The translations under genes were made by a program, and so were the position numbers. Below, piece by piece: positions 1-12,400 of a stretch of 36,517 nucleotides of DNA (position 1 is its first letter; every line of letters begins with the position of its first letter). The notes under the pieces were generated by a model. The model ran no database searches. It saw only the letters and a program-made list of their open reading frames with translations, and had not been told where the DNA came from. Source of the stretch: Glomus cerebriforme (taxonomy: Eukaryota; Glomeromycota; Glomeromycetes; Glomerales; Glomeraceae); assembly GCA_003550305.1 (NCBI GenBank), contig QKYT01000008.1:439806-476322 (forward strand), written 5' to 3'.

Positions 1-2640
1 TTTTGTGATCAGGCGGGGCAAGGATACACGAAAAAAAAATACAAATACCGATTAATTAAAAATAACTACTCATCGATGTTTTGTCTACAATCGTATTTTT
101 CCGTTTAATACCGTCAATCAATTTATATATATATCATCATCATCATCATCATATTATATCATTATTACAATTATTATTACAATACCTTTTTTTTTTATAT
201 AATAATAATAAAAAGCATAATTATTGATGCGTAACCGAATTATATATTCGGTAACAAATAAAAAATTTTTTAAACGGCCTTGTCTTACGTTGGAATTAAC
301 AAATTGAGAATTTCATTTAACCTTTAAACGCCCAATCTGATACATCAAGGGGCTAAGCCAACAAAAACAAAAAATATTATAAAAATCATGTTTAAAGAAT
401 AAATTTCATTGGATTATTGGATTATTACTCAAAACAATAAGTATGAACAATAGTAAATTATCATTTATTATTATTAGTATAACGGAAAAACTCAAAAAAA
501 AAACAATTATTTTAAATTGGGGTTATTCATTTCTAACTTTGACATGATCACTTATGTTTTTCTCGGTTCGGAATAAATATTTCACTTCAGTATCCTAAAT
601 AAGGAAATGGTGGAAAAAAGTTTTTTTGGCGCCAAAATTCATAATTTGGTTTTTTTTATTAAAAAATAAAATTAAAATGTCATTAGTTGTAGTCGTACTA
701 AAGTTACATTACATATTACGTTTACATGCGTTACATGATTACGTAATTTTACATTGTATTTTTAATTTCCCTAATAAAGTATTATTGGTTTTATTCTATG
801 AAATAGCTTTTGACTCAAATTATTATAGTTGATTAACTTGTTAAACGTTTTTTATGTCATATGAAAATTTTATGAAAATTATTATGGAATTTTCATGAGA
901 ATATTTGTACAATGACCTCTCATGCAAGTATTTACCTTTTTCCGATTTTTTTTCTTTTAAAAATTAATTCATTCAGGGTAAATAATTGTAAATAATAAAT
1001 AATGTCACAATATATATTTTTATATTATATTATATTATTGGATTATTATTTCTCCTTTAACCGTCTTCTAATGAAATTCTTAAACTGATCGACTGTGAAA
1101 TTTGTTCCAATTTAAGCAAATTCGGAATTTCGATTCCATTATCTTTTTTTTTTTTTTTTTTATTGATTATTGATTAAGGTAATATGGCGACATTTCATTT
1201 TGGACAATTGATTGAAAATTATTGGTTTGTAATATGTGGCCTGACTATAGCGTGACCAAAACAATTATAAAAAAAGAAATATTTAAATTTAATCTGGTTG
1301 GTCAAAAAGTATTAATAATAAAAAAAAAATGTATTTCATATTTAGTTTTTTCCTGCGCACATCTTTTCTGTACTGTATTGATAATCATCAAGTAGATCTA
1401 TAACTGCGCTCCCCTTCACGAAATAATCTCTCGTTTTCCTTTGATATTATACTTTAAACGTACTTTTGTATAAAAAAAAAACAAACAAATAATCATTATC
1501 ATAGATTTTAAAATAAATATAAATAAAAATTAATTTTTTTGGAGTACAAATAAAATTCATTCTCAAATATTTGCGTTTTGAACCACGTTTTACATTATTT
1601 CCTCTTCTCTTATTGTTTGACACTTTTTAATTGGTCTCCTATATTTTAATTAATCATCATGTACATGTAATAATAGTAGATCACATCCCTGGATTTCTCT
1701 ATCTTACTGAACAAATAAACGGAAAAACTAACGGAAAAACTCACGTTTTTCCAAAATAAGAATTATTAATTAAAAATTAATACAAATCCCGGTGTTTTTT
1801 ATTTTTACTTGTCACAAATTACCTTTTAAATGTATTTCTTATTAATTCATTCCAAAATTGTTATTAGCGTCTTTTAATTTATGCAATCAGTTTTTAAATG
1901 TATATAAATTTATTATAAAAATTAAAAATTGGATGCATATTGTATATGTTTAATATAAACATTTCAGATTATATTATTATTTGCATTGTTGTTAATTATA
2001 ATAGTATCGTGAGTTGCATTGTATTCTTTTAATATATATTTTTCATTCATGTCGCGATCGTGTGACAAATTGTAAAACCTTAAAAATTTCTCATTTGATT
2101 TACATTTAATGTTGGTAGAAATTATTAATGTTTCACATGGGATGTGACGTTTAATTTTATAAATTAGTGATTTACATAACTTTTTTTATCACGATAAAAT
2201 TGGTAAAAATTGATAAAAATTGATAGAATTGGTTCGATAAAATTGAAAGAATTAAACGAACGATAAGTCAATCATTATTTTAGACAAATAAAATTCAGAT
2301 AAACAAATAATAAATATTTTTATATATTTATATATATATATATTAAAAAGATAAATTTAGAAAAAAAACAATTTTAAATTATGGATTAACAAAATATTTT
2401 AATATAACAAAAAATTTATTTATTTATTTACTGTATTTTTATTTTTTATTATTATTATAATAATTAAATATTGAAATATTTTAAAAAATTTATCATTTAC
2501 AACAAATTCTTTTTAATATTTTCTTTTTTTTTTACGCATATACTGTAATTGACAAGTTCTTTTATAATCTCATTAAAATCAGCAAAACATCTAAAAAAAA
2601 TAATGATAAATTAATATTAAGTATAAAATTTAATGCTTTT
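1..2640. other. AT-rich non-coding region
   Basis: No convincing gene is seen here. The stretch is low-complexity AT-rich DNA with homopolymer runs, an (ATC)6 microsatellite at 133-150, a (TA)n run near 2325-2345 and a short inverted repeat (ACCGAAT...ATTCGGT) at about 233-252. A 68-codon open stretch at 626-832 has low-complexity composition, starts at a non-ATG codon and shows no splice or family context, so it was not called. Several TTACGT words cluster at 700-760, including a TTACGTAA palindrome of the type bound by fungal bZIP factors, but no gene start is nearby. Confidence 0.6.
133..150. repeat. (ATC)6 microsatellite
   Basis: Six uninterrupted ATC units lie between a TA-rich tract and further AT repeats. 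It is a simple sequence repeat with no visible gene association. Confidence 0.9.
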
Positions 2641-3163
2641 GTACTTATAACCATATTTACATACAAGTCATATGATCGCATCCTCCGTTTTTAGTAATTC
2701 TTACATCACATTTGGGTCATTCTCTATCAAGTAAACCTTGAGTGGCCTCATCTTTTAATATTATAATCACCACAAGTTAATCCCTCATGCCAAGGAACGT
2801 CGTGAGTGTAACAAGATTTTTGTCCACAAGCCTCACAAGTCATTATGGGTGCATCATCTGAAAATATTAATTTGACCAGATCAGTCCACATCTAGAACTT
2901 TTACGCCACCATCTAATCCACTTAATGTTTGACGAAGCATTAAAGTATTATATCTTTCAAATAATTCATCAGCAATTCTTTTCACATCATCAAGTTGTAT
3001 CTCTTTTACATCCAGAAGTTGGAAAATGAATTTCTACATCCCCCTTAGTTTCAAGTGGAGCTTTAATATGTTTATTAATACACGATTTACAAACCTGTAA
3101 TTCATGATTACAATTTTTCAATGACTTGTAAAAATAAAGTTCTTGAAAACAAATTTGACATTC
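2641..3163 (-). pseudogene. decayed RBR (RING-IBR-RING) E3 ubiquitin ligase fragment
   Basis: Read on the minus strand, this region gives protein-like pieces in shifting frames. First comes a RING1-like start (ECQICFQEL..., then NHELQVCKSCINKHI). Next is a stretch ending SGCKR, then DVKRIADELFERYNTLMLRQ. Then follows an IBR-like piece (IMTCEACGQKSCYTHD...WHEGLTCGDY) and a RING2-like end (PKCDVRITKNGGCDHMTC). Cys/His spacing in that order is the signature of RBR ligases, which pass ubiquitin through a RING2 cysteine. At least three frame breaks and several stops separate the pieces, and no intact ORF survives, so it is a pseudogene. The family match rests on motif recognition; the exact paralogue is unknown. 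The original start is not identified. Confidence 0.75.
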
Positions 3164-4013
3164 AATTTTTCATCATAAAAAATGATTAATTAATTAGTGT
3201 AATTATTTTTGGGGATAAAATTCGGAAAGAAAAGTTGATTACTAATGTTATCTGTTAAAGTTTCACTTAAAACTTTAAAAAAAATTTTTATTGTCCAGTA
3301 CGTATTACCAGATATCGGATGATTTTCTAAAAAACCATTAGCGTATCAAATATGTTACACCAAAATAAAATTTGCCCCAAATAATTGCAACCAATAACAT
3401 TAATTATATTATAAAAGACGGGTATAAGCGGATAGGGATGGATTTATTTATAAAATTTATCTATTAGAAATTCAATGAACAAATCTTAATAATAATAATT
3501 ATTATTATTTATAAAATTCCTGCAGTAATATTTTTTTTTTAATCCTTCAATATTACTATGTTTACAAATACACAAAACTATAAATTCAAATGTAAATTAA
3601 ATTATAACATTGTGAATCACGGCAGTAACATTTGTTCTATGGTGTCCAACAACTCTGATTAATTTAAATTTGTATTATTTGAAATTTAATTGAGAAAAAT
3701 TGGAGCAACGATATCAGTTGTTTTGGTTTCAATTTCCAACTCGCTCAATTCTTAATTGTTGTGGCAACTTTGGACTAATGGACTAGTAATGATTAGTAAA
3801 CAATTATTGGACTTATTGGACTATTAAGACTTAGTCCAAATTTTAATGTACTAAATGGACAACAAATGTATATTAAATTTATAGTAATTCATAATCTTTT
3901 CATAAAATATAATTATTACATGAATTTAATCGAACATTGCCTAATTTAAATAATATTAATTGATTAAAATACATAAATACTTTATTATAAAAAATTTTTT
4001 CAAACCACTGTAA
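3164..4013. other. non-coding stretch with one hairpin
   Basis: No gene is recognised. The only clear structure is a hairpin at 3769-3840; the rest is AT-rich sequence with stops in all frames. Confidence 0.55.
3769..3840. repeat. inverted repeat/hairpin with TTGGACT words
   Basis: Perfect 10-bp arms TTTGGACTAA (3769-3778) and TTAGTCCAAA (3831-3840) enclose about 52 bp. That interior contains further direct copies of the words TGGACTA and TTGGACT. This could be a tiny MITE remnant; no target-site duplication is evident. Confidence 0.6.
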
Positions 4014-4153
4014 AAATTGCTAAATATCGTCGCAGGTGATTACCATCGCACCAGCATTAGAGTGAAATTTTGGGCAAAATTACCTTCCATTTTTAATTCT
4101 TCTTGAAATTCTATCCTAATGCTGGCGCGGACGCACGGTGACATTTAGCAATA
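4014..4153. repeat. GC-rich imperfect inverted repeat, MITE-like
   Basis: The left arm (about 4014-4070) and the right arm (about 4100-4153) read the same on opposite strands. Both start ATTGCTAAAT, have a GC-rich centre and continue into CCAGCATTAG and a GAATTT/GAAATTT end. The arms are about 50 bp with a short AT-rich loop and a few indels. Their GC content stands out from the surroundings. The form fits a small foldback or MITE-type element; copy number elsewhere is unknown. Confidence 0.65.
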
Positions 4154-4599
4154 AAAAAAATTGGTTCTCAAAAAAATAAACTTGATATTTTGGCCAACAT
4201 TAAGTACCAAAACAAGCATAATGCGGGCCAAAAAAAAAAACGTTTGAATGTTTGATATCTTTTTTAACTTTTATAATAAACACAAAATTTTTAGGCTTCA
4301 ATGGAAATTAATAATGGATTGATGAGTATTACTTATTTTGTATTTTTAGAAATGTTAGTGCTCAGTTGTATGCGGACGATAAAGTTAAAAGATTTTTTTT
4401 TTTTTAACAATGTAAAAAGTCAGCTGAAATTTATTAACTAATGCCAACCAACTAAATCCCAGCCGAATTTAAAACAAATTCCAGACGAAATTTATAAGTT
4501 AATGTCAGCCGGATTTAAATTGTCGTCCAAAAAAAAAAAAATCAACTTTCAATATGTAGGAACTCTATAAGCTTTATCAGATAATTTACTTTAATTTTT

Positions 4600-4830
4600 T
4601 CCAAATGAACTTTTTGATATGTGGATAACAACCGTCTGACCTTGATATACCGATATTCGATATAGCGATAAAATTTTAGATCGATATAACGAACTTTTTC
4701 TCACGAGTATGTCAGTAAATTCCGAAATTCTTATTGTAAGTTCTATCCATTCCTCGATAAAGGGATAATGATTTTGGACATTCAGTCCCAAATGGTCTGT
4801 CTAAAGCCCAGTACAAAGAATCTCATCAAA
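4600..4830. mobile_element. possible decayed Tigger/pogo-like non-autonomous element
   Basis: Repeated words of the form GATATANCGA occur at 4642-4700 (GATATACCGATATTCGATAT, then CGATATAACGAAC). On the opposite strand lie GGGACTGAATG and TTTATCGAGGAATGG near 4750-4795. This vocabulary resembles the ends of pogo/Tigger-type elements common in fungi. No intact terminal repeats or transposase can be delimited, so this is recognition of style, not a proven element. The 66-codon minus-strand open stretch inside it is probably a by-product. Confidence 0.3.
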
Positions 4831-4991
4831 AAACTTTTTATAAATAGACCATCAGTCTATCACAACAACTTAAAAGACGCTAATTTGATAACACCACCAA
4901 CATTGATACACACAAAAGGTTGATGATTGTTAACAATTATAAGACCGTTGTAAGTTGTAACTTGTAAATCAAATCAATATACAAATAGTAT

Positions 4992-5018
4992 TGAGTCAAT
5001 TGACGTCAATTGATGCAA
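4992..5018. promoter_or_regulatory. bZIP-type site cluster (TGAGTCA + TGACGTCA)
   Basis: An AP-1/Gcn4-type TGAGTCA (4992-4998) is followed directly by a CRE/ATF-type TGACGTCA palindrome (5001-5008), within the block ATTGACGTCAATTGATGCAA (4999-5018). It lies about 330 bp upstream of the isopentenyl-diphosphate isomerase start. A 19/20 match recurs at 9251-9270, between GLE1 and the OPT gene. The binding-site assignment is from known fungal bZIP consensus sequences; function here is inferred. Confidence 0.45.
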
Positions 5019-5332
5019 TAAAAGTTTTACAAACAAATTGTTTGTACCCCTGAATTAGCGAGATAAATCATTATTATCGTCCATTTTATACGAAAATAGA
5101 TATTTATTTTATTATCGCATCATTGTGATAAAATGCATATTATAACTTGCCTTAACTGTTAAAATCTTAAAATGTTTCATATTAACTACGGATAGGGGAA
5201 ATTTTTTTAGTATAACATTTAATTTATTTGTGATACTATGAATATGTAGATAGGATCTATTTTTATATATAATGGACAATTTTTTTTTCAATTCTGTTCT
5301 TCCATTTTGTTTCATTTTTTTTAATTTTAAAA

Positions 5333-6360
<1,028 letters not shown>

Positions 6361-6430
6361 GGAATTTTAATTTAGTATTCCTTTTTTTTTTATTATTATT
6401 TAAATTGTATATGTAAGAGATTTAATTTAT

Positions 6431-6691
6431 TTAATTTTTAAAAGTAATAAAAAAACCTTCTTTCCATTCATCATATGTTTCAGGATCTTTGACAATGTTT
6501 ATATCTTTAGTTTGATATCCATTCACTGATGAAGAATCACTTTGTGTCGTTTTAATTACGCTCACCACTCCTTTTCTTTAATTTCTACTTATTTTACCAA
6601 AAAATTCATATCGTTCTACGTAGTACCCATTTGCTCCATTATTAATCGTCTGAACAAGATCTTAACTTTTCGTTAATGTTGTAAAATACAT
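6431..6691 (-). pseudogene. unidentified 87-codon coding relic with two in-frame stops
   Basis: One minus-strand frame from an ATG at 6691 to a TAA at 6431 reads like real protein but is interrupted by two in-frame TAA codons. The pieces are MYFTTLTKS, DLVQTINNGANGYYVERYEF..., then RKGVVSVIKTTQSDSSSVNG... and a tail with DPETYDEWKEGFF. The composition is unlike random AT-rich DNA. I do not recognise the family. It may be the 3' exon of a lost gene or a degraded paralogue. It sits in the convergent gap between the isomerase and GLE1 and shares no sequence with either. Confidence 0.4.
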
Positions 6692-7071
6692 TGCAATTTT
6701 TGTTTTAATTAATGATATATGTTATAAATTTAATTTGAAATAACTTATTATTTTTTTCTAATTTGTATGATGAATTATGCCTTGTATGATAACTAATTTA
6801 TTGAAATTTTATAAATTACTGCATGTTATATTTTTAAGAAATGCTTTTTATCGTTTCCTTATCAATTGTATATCTTTGATCAAAAATATTCTAAAAAATT
6901 AAAAATTGATCTATATTAAATATTATATCGATTATGTAAATTTTATACAAATGTTAATTTAATCACTTATTCCAATCATAAAATTTAGATGAAGTGTTCA
7001 AAAAATAATAAATGAGGTTCACTGGTATATATTGTTTAATAGAAGATAAATTGACAACAATTTATTTGAAA

Positions 7072-9135
7072 TTATTTTGGAATACTTCCTTCAGGTTCAG
7101 TAAATCCTTTTTGAGACGCATTTTCTAGAAATGTTTTCAACCGTGACATTGCAGCCGGAGAAGTAGTAGAGAGTACTTTTGTCTCTGGAGGAGGTTGCTG
7201 GAAATAAGCTTTATAAATAAGAATGATCAATTTTTTAGCTTGCCCTCTGTATACTTGTAAAATTTGTGAACCAGTAATCTATAATTAATAGAACTAAACG
7301 TTAGCTAATTTTTAAATAAAATAAAAACTATCCATTCTTACCTTGAGAAAAATGTATAAAAGAAATGGTGTAATTTTTCGAGGCATTAAATTCAATAATC
7401 GAGCCAACCAAGTCCATGCATGATCGATTGAATACGGATTAACTCGATCTAAAGGAATAGAATTAAAAATTGAGTAAAAATAAAATGATCTTTCATCCTA
7501 ATTTTTTCCATGCTTACTCGGAATCAAAGGAATGGCTTGCATTATAGCACAATACAAAGCTAGAATTGCGCACATCCTTTTGATATACGCATCTTGATCT
7601 TCGTTTTGTTTGTACCCCATCATTTTTCTAATATCATCTACATTTTGATTCTAAGATTCAAAATTAATATTGTTAATTTAAGAGATACATTAAAATACAA
7701 TTTAAATTGTAAAATATTAAAACTTGCCGGAAGTTTGGCGTAATATCGTGGTAACACGTATGGGCATTTTTTAACAAAACGAGGCATCATGAATCTTTCC
7801 ATAAAATCAGGATGCTCTGTTGAAATTAAAACAGATACATGAGCAAATGGAAAAGCTGCAGTTTCATTAGATAATACGTCTACTTCGGCATGTTTCTAGT
7901 TTTATATAAAAAAAAAAAGAGAGAGAAAGAATTTAATTGAATGAAATATTTTACAAATAAATAAATATATATAATAAAAATAATAAACGAACCACAATCC
8001 CTTTTGCCGTAAAATTGAGGAGAAAATAATAAAGTTGCTGATTATTTTGAACATTTTTGAGTATTCTATCTAGCTGAGTAGCCTTTTAAATTGGTTATTT
8101 TTTACGAAAATATGTGCATATATTAATACATCAACATAAATGACAAACTATGACGAAATTTACACATACTATATCAATTATTTTCGTCCTATTATTAGTA
8201 AGAGTATTTAACGCCAAGGTTATGTTTTTCCTTGATTCTAAAGTGGCCTGTTTAAATTGAGGATTCTTTGCATAATTATCATTAATATATTTTAAAATTT
8301 GGCGGTACTTTTCTTCTTCCTTCAAGACTTCATCTGATGCAAGCCTATTTAAGGCTTTTTTCTCAGCCTCTAATTTTTCGTTTTCTTTAGCTATTTTGTT
8401 TTCTTCAGCTGCCCTTATCGCCTCCTCCCTTCTTTTTTGTTCTGCAGCCAATGCATCCTTTTGAGCCTTAATTACGGCTTCAGCTTGCTTTTTCTTTTGA
8501 TTCTCCTCAAATTGACGATTTATTTCTTCTTGTTTTTTTGCTTGTAATTGACGTTCATATTTCTAAAATAAAATGAATAATTATTATTGAAGGTACGATT
8601 TACTACATTATGAACCAAATCGAATTATTTTCTCACTCAATCGCGTACAATTCTAAAGATTTTGAATAATTGGACAGACCTCTGCCTCTTGTCTCCACTT
8701 TGCTTGCTCAGCTTGAAACTCTTTTTGCCTTTTAAGTCTCTCTTTCTCACTTTAAATATATATAGTTAAAATAAAAATATTGTTATTAATCAAACAACTA
8801 ATCAAATTACTCACTATTGCAGGTTTAGATCGTCACAAAATTTTTGCCAGTGTTTATATTTTTCTATCCTTCTTCGTTCCGCTTCTTCATATTTTCTCTT
8901 CGCATCCTCTTTAGCTGCTAAAATAGCATTCTCATACTCCGATTCAGTCTGTGCTACAGCTTGCTATCAACAATAAAAAGGACGAAAATTTTAATATTAG
9001 CACATTTAACAAGTTGAAACAACAAATTTCACAGACCTGTATTAACTCGTTCTTCCATTTTATTCTTTCACTTTCGAACCGATCACTTTCACACGCAACA
9101 AAGTCCAACTCTTCTTGAGTTACTGGCTTCTGCAT
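7072..9135 (-). CDS. GLE1: nuclear mRNA export factor Gle1 (9 exons, 471 aa)
   Basis: Gle1 sits on the cytoplasmic face of the nuclear pore. With inositol hexakisphosphate it activates the DEAD-box ATPase Dbp5 to release exported mRNPs. Exons, 5' to 3' on the minus strand: 9135-9037, 8963-8815, 8749-8680, 8562-8170, 8082-7993, 7895-7728, 7650-7518, 7448-7342 and 7278-7072. Residues 1 to about 195 are highly charged and coiled-coil-like (rich in K/E/R/Q/A). Residues about 215-471 form the Gle1 domain, with KGIVKHAEVDV, FMMPRFVKKCPYVLPRYY, YIKRMCAILALYCAIMQAIP and HAWTWLARLLNLMP. Several donors are unusual: GTCTGT twice, GTTCGT once, and a GC-AG intron (7651-7727). The start is the ATG at 9133-9135. 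An upstream exon from an ATG near 9257, splicing into AAGCCAGTA at 9130, cannot be excluded. Yeast Gle1 is longer (538 aa). Confidence 0.92.
7651..7727 (-). other. GC-AG intron in GLE1
   Basis: The donor is GCAAGT, not GTAAGT, and the acceptor is TTAG. The exons on both sides join in phase 0 (YYAKLP / NQNVDDI), with no GT alternative that keeps the Gle1 domain intact. GC-AG introns with an otherwise strong donor consensus are a known minor class handled by the major spliceosome. Confidence 0.85.
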
Positions 9136-9455
9136 TATAATTAAAATCAAGAGATCAATGTGAACAAATAAAAATGTAAAGGAGGAGAAAGAAATTTTGT
9201 CACGGGGTGGTAAATATCATTTAGTAATTTTGTACAACAGAATTGAAACTATTGACGTCCATTGATGCAAGATCAGCAGAAGACAATATAAAATAAAGTT
9301 TATCCAAAATTATGATTATTACCTTAAACAGTAACATTAAGTAATTCCGCACAACCGCTTTATTTACCATAAATAGAGGATATTTATTAAATCGGACTTG
9401 TATCTCTTGTTTTTTTCATTTTACCATTTCTTCTCTCTTTTTTTTTATCCTGAAA
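9136..9455. promoter_or_regulatory. divergent GLE1 / OPT promoter region
   Basis: This 320-bp interval separates the divergent starts of GLE1 and the oligopeptide transporter, so it must carry both promoters unless GLE1 has an extra 5' exon here. It includes the block at 9251-9270 (ATTGACGTCCATTGATGCAA), nearly identical to the one upstream of the isomerase gene, and pyrimidine-rich leaders on both sides. No clear TATA box is seen for either gene. Confidence 0.5.
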
Positions 9456-12400
9456 ATGGCTAATACACCATCATATGAACGATTAAGACAAGGACGTAAC
9501 TCTTCATTCGATGATGATTTGGAATTACCGGAATTAAGACCAAGATCATTAAATGATTATGAAGAAAATGAATATAGTCTGAAAACTCGAAATAGCACCG
9601 AAGATAATGCCGATGATGTATATCTTTTGGCTCACAACAAATCGGATATAGATGTAAATTCCCCTATACCGATAGTCGCTTCGGTAATTGATTAAATTGA
9701 TTAAATTGATTAAATTGACTATTTATAAAGTTTACTCTTTATTCGAAATATGAATAACAATCGAGTATTATAATAGGCAGTTAGTATTAAGGATGATCCT
9801 TCTCTACCATGTATAACGTTTCGCTTCTGGGTCCTAAGTTTCGTGAGTAATAATCTTATTTTGCTAAATTAAACTTAATATCGTCTAACTTTTATTTATT
9901 TATTTTATTTTTTTTAAAAAAAAAATTCTTTAGATATTTACGGCACTTGGAGCTGCTGTATCCGAATTTTATTATTTTAGATCAAATGGTGGTGGATATT
10001 CAATTTTTTTCGTGTTGCTTGTTTCTTTTGTTGTCGGTAGATGGATGGCTCGAGTCCTTCCTATAGATGAATTTAAAATTTTGAATTGGAGATTTACATT
10101 AAATCCAGGTAATATTTGATAGAATTTGATTTAATTTATGCTTTACCGAATTTAATTTAGAAAAAATATATTCTTTTTTATTTAGGTCCATTTAATATAA
10201 AGGAGCATGTACTTATAGCAGTTGCTGCAGGTGCCGGAGGGGGTTCAGCTTATGGCACTGTTAGTTAAATTTTTTTGCAATCTTATTTAAAAAATACATA
10301 ATATTATTAATTAATCATTTATTTGTTTATTATAAAGGATATTATAGCCATACAAGAGCTTTTCTATAATCAACATTCCGGATTTCTCATAGGAATATCG
10401 CTTTTATTGAGCACACAAATGATCGGATATGGATTAGCCGGATTTTTGCGAAAATGTAGAGTATAAAAAATATATTGTCATTAATTATATTTTACCTTGA
10501 TCTAATATATTCTTTATTTATAGATCTTGTACGGCCAGCAAATATGTTGGTATGATAATATTGAAACTAAGTTTAATGTTCGATTAATTAATAAATTTCT
10601 AATTACTTTTCAAATTAAAAGTGGCCATCAAATTTAGTATTTTCGAGTCTTTTCTCGACACTTCATGGAAATGTATCAGACACACGCGATAAGCTTAGAT
10701 TTTTCTTGATTGCTTTTATCTTCATGTTTATATGGCAATTTTTCCCCCAATATATATTTACTATGCTGACGAGCATATCAATATTATGTTTGATAAAGCC
10801 CTTTAATTCAGATATTATTCGAATAGGTAGTGGATATAATGGATTGGGTATATTGAATTTTTCCTTGGATTGGAATGCAATTGGACAACCAGGTCCACTT
10901 TACACTCCATGGTAGAGAAATTTAAAGAATTTTTACTTTACAAGACAAATATTATGAAATTTCAAATTAGACTACTCTTGATACTAACATTTTCATACAA
11001 ATTAATAGGTGGGCACAAGTTAATTGGTATGCTGGTGTAATTATTGGATCTTGGATCATTGCGCCACTTTTGTATTATAATGATGTTTGGTAAGATGACG
11101 TTTTTTTAATTTCAAAATTATTATAAAAATCAAAAATTCTTATAGAAAAATATTATTTAGGATGGCGAAATCATTCCCATTTTTGGCGACTTATTCTTTG
11201 AATAAGAACGGGGAAAGGTGAATTGACTTATTGGAAGTTATATTAGGAAAAAAAAAATTTTTTAATTAATTTTATGGAATCTCATTTTATATGTTAGATA
11301 TAATCAAACTAAAATCCTTAATACCCATACGGGATTATTGAATGAGACAGCATATGATGAATATGGTCCCGTCTATTTAAGCGTAACATTTGCGGCCGGA
11401 TATTTTTATTCATTTATTTCATTTACTGCAGCTATTAGTCATGTTGCTTTATTTTATGGAAGTGAAATTTGGGGAAGGTTTAAAGCAAGCCGATCTGAGG
11501 AAGATGAAGATATTCATTGTAAAATGATGAGGAGTTATGAAGGTGAATTATATTTTTTTAATTCAATTATGTGTCTAATTTTCTTTTAATTATCGTTATT
11601 CAATCTTTGATATAAATTATTTAGAGATTCCAAATTGGTGGTATGCTGCAATATTTTTCACCATGTTATTCGTATCAATAATATTGTGTTCTGCATCAGG
11701 ATCACATTTACCATGGTATGGATTATTATTGGCTGTGGGACTTGCGTGTGTTATGGTTTTACCTATAGGTTTGTGGCTTTATATAAATATTTATTTAGAG
11801 TAATAACAAGAAATAATGAAATTTTAAAAATTGTTTAGGAATTATTCAAGCTATATCAAATAATCAAGTTGGTCTTAATGTTGTAACGGAAATGATATGC
11901 GGGTAATTTTATTACGAATATTTTGTTTTTATATAAATTTCATTAATTTTATTTATATATTTTAGGTACATATTTCCAGGTCGTCCAATTGCTAATGTTT
12001 ATTTTAAATGTTATGGATATATGGCTATGGCTCAATGTTTATCTTTTGTATCTGATCTAAAACTTGGTAATTATTTACGATAGAATTTATTAAATTAACC
12101 CAATTATAAATTTTTATTAATGAATATTATAACCTTGTTTTTTTTATAGGTCATTATATGAAAATTCCTCCAAAAGCTATGTTCACGGCACAATTATGGG
12201 GCACAATAGTAGGTTCCTTTATAAATTATTGGTTACTTCAAATAATTATAGCCGCAAAAAGGCCATTTTTGGATGGGAGTATGAAAGATCCAACAGGTCA
12301 ATGGACAGGTTATCGTTCTCAAGTTTTCAATACGGCCTCAATAGTATGGGGTTTAATTGGACCTAGTAAAACTTTTGGCAAAGTAAGTTATTAAAATAAT

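Noticed and set aside
626..832. 68-codon plus-strand open stretch
   Set aside because: Low-complexity hydrophobic composition typical of AT-rich DNA, a non-ATG start and no splice partners or family resemblance.
4591..4791. 66-codon minus-strand open stretch
   Set aside because: It lies in GATATA-rich repeat-like DNA; the reading looks like a by-product of the repeat, and no homologue is recognised.
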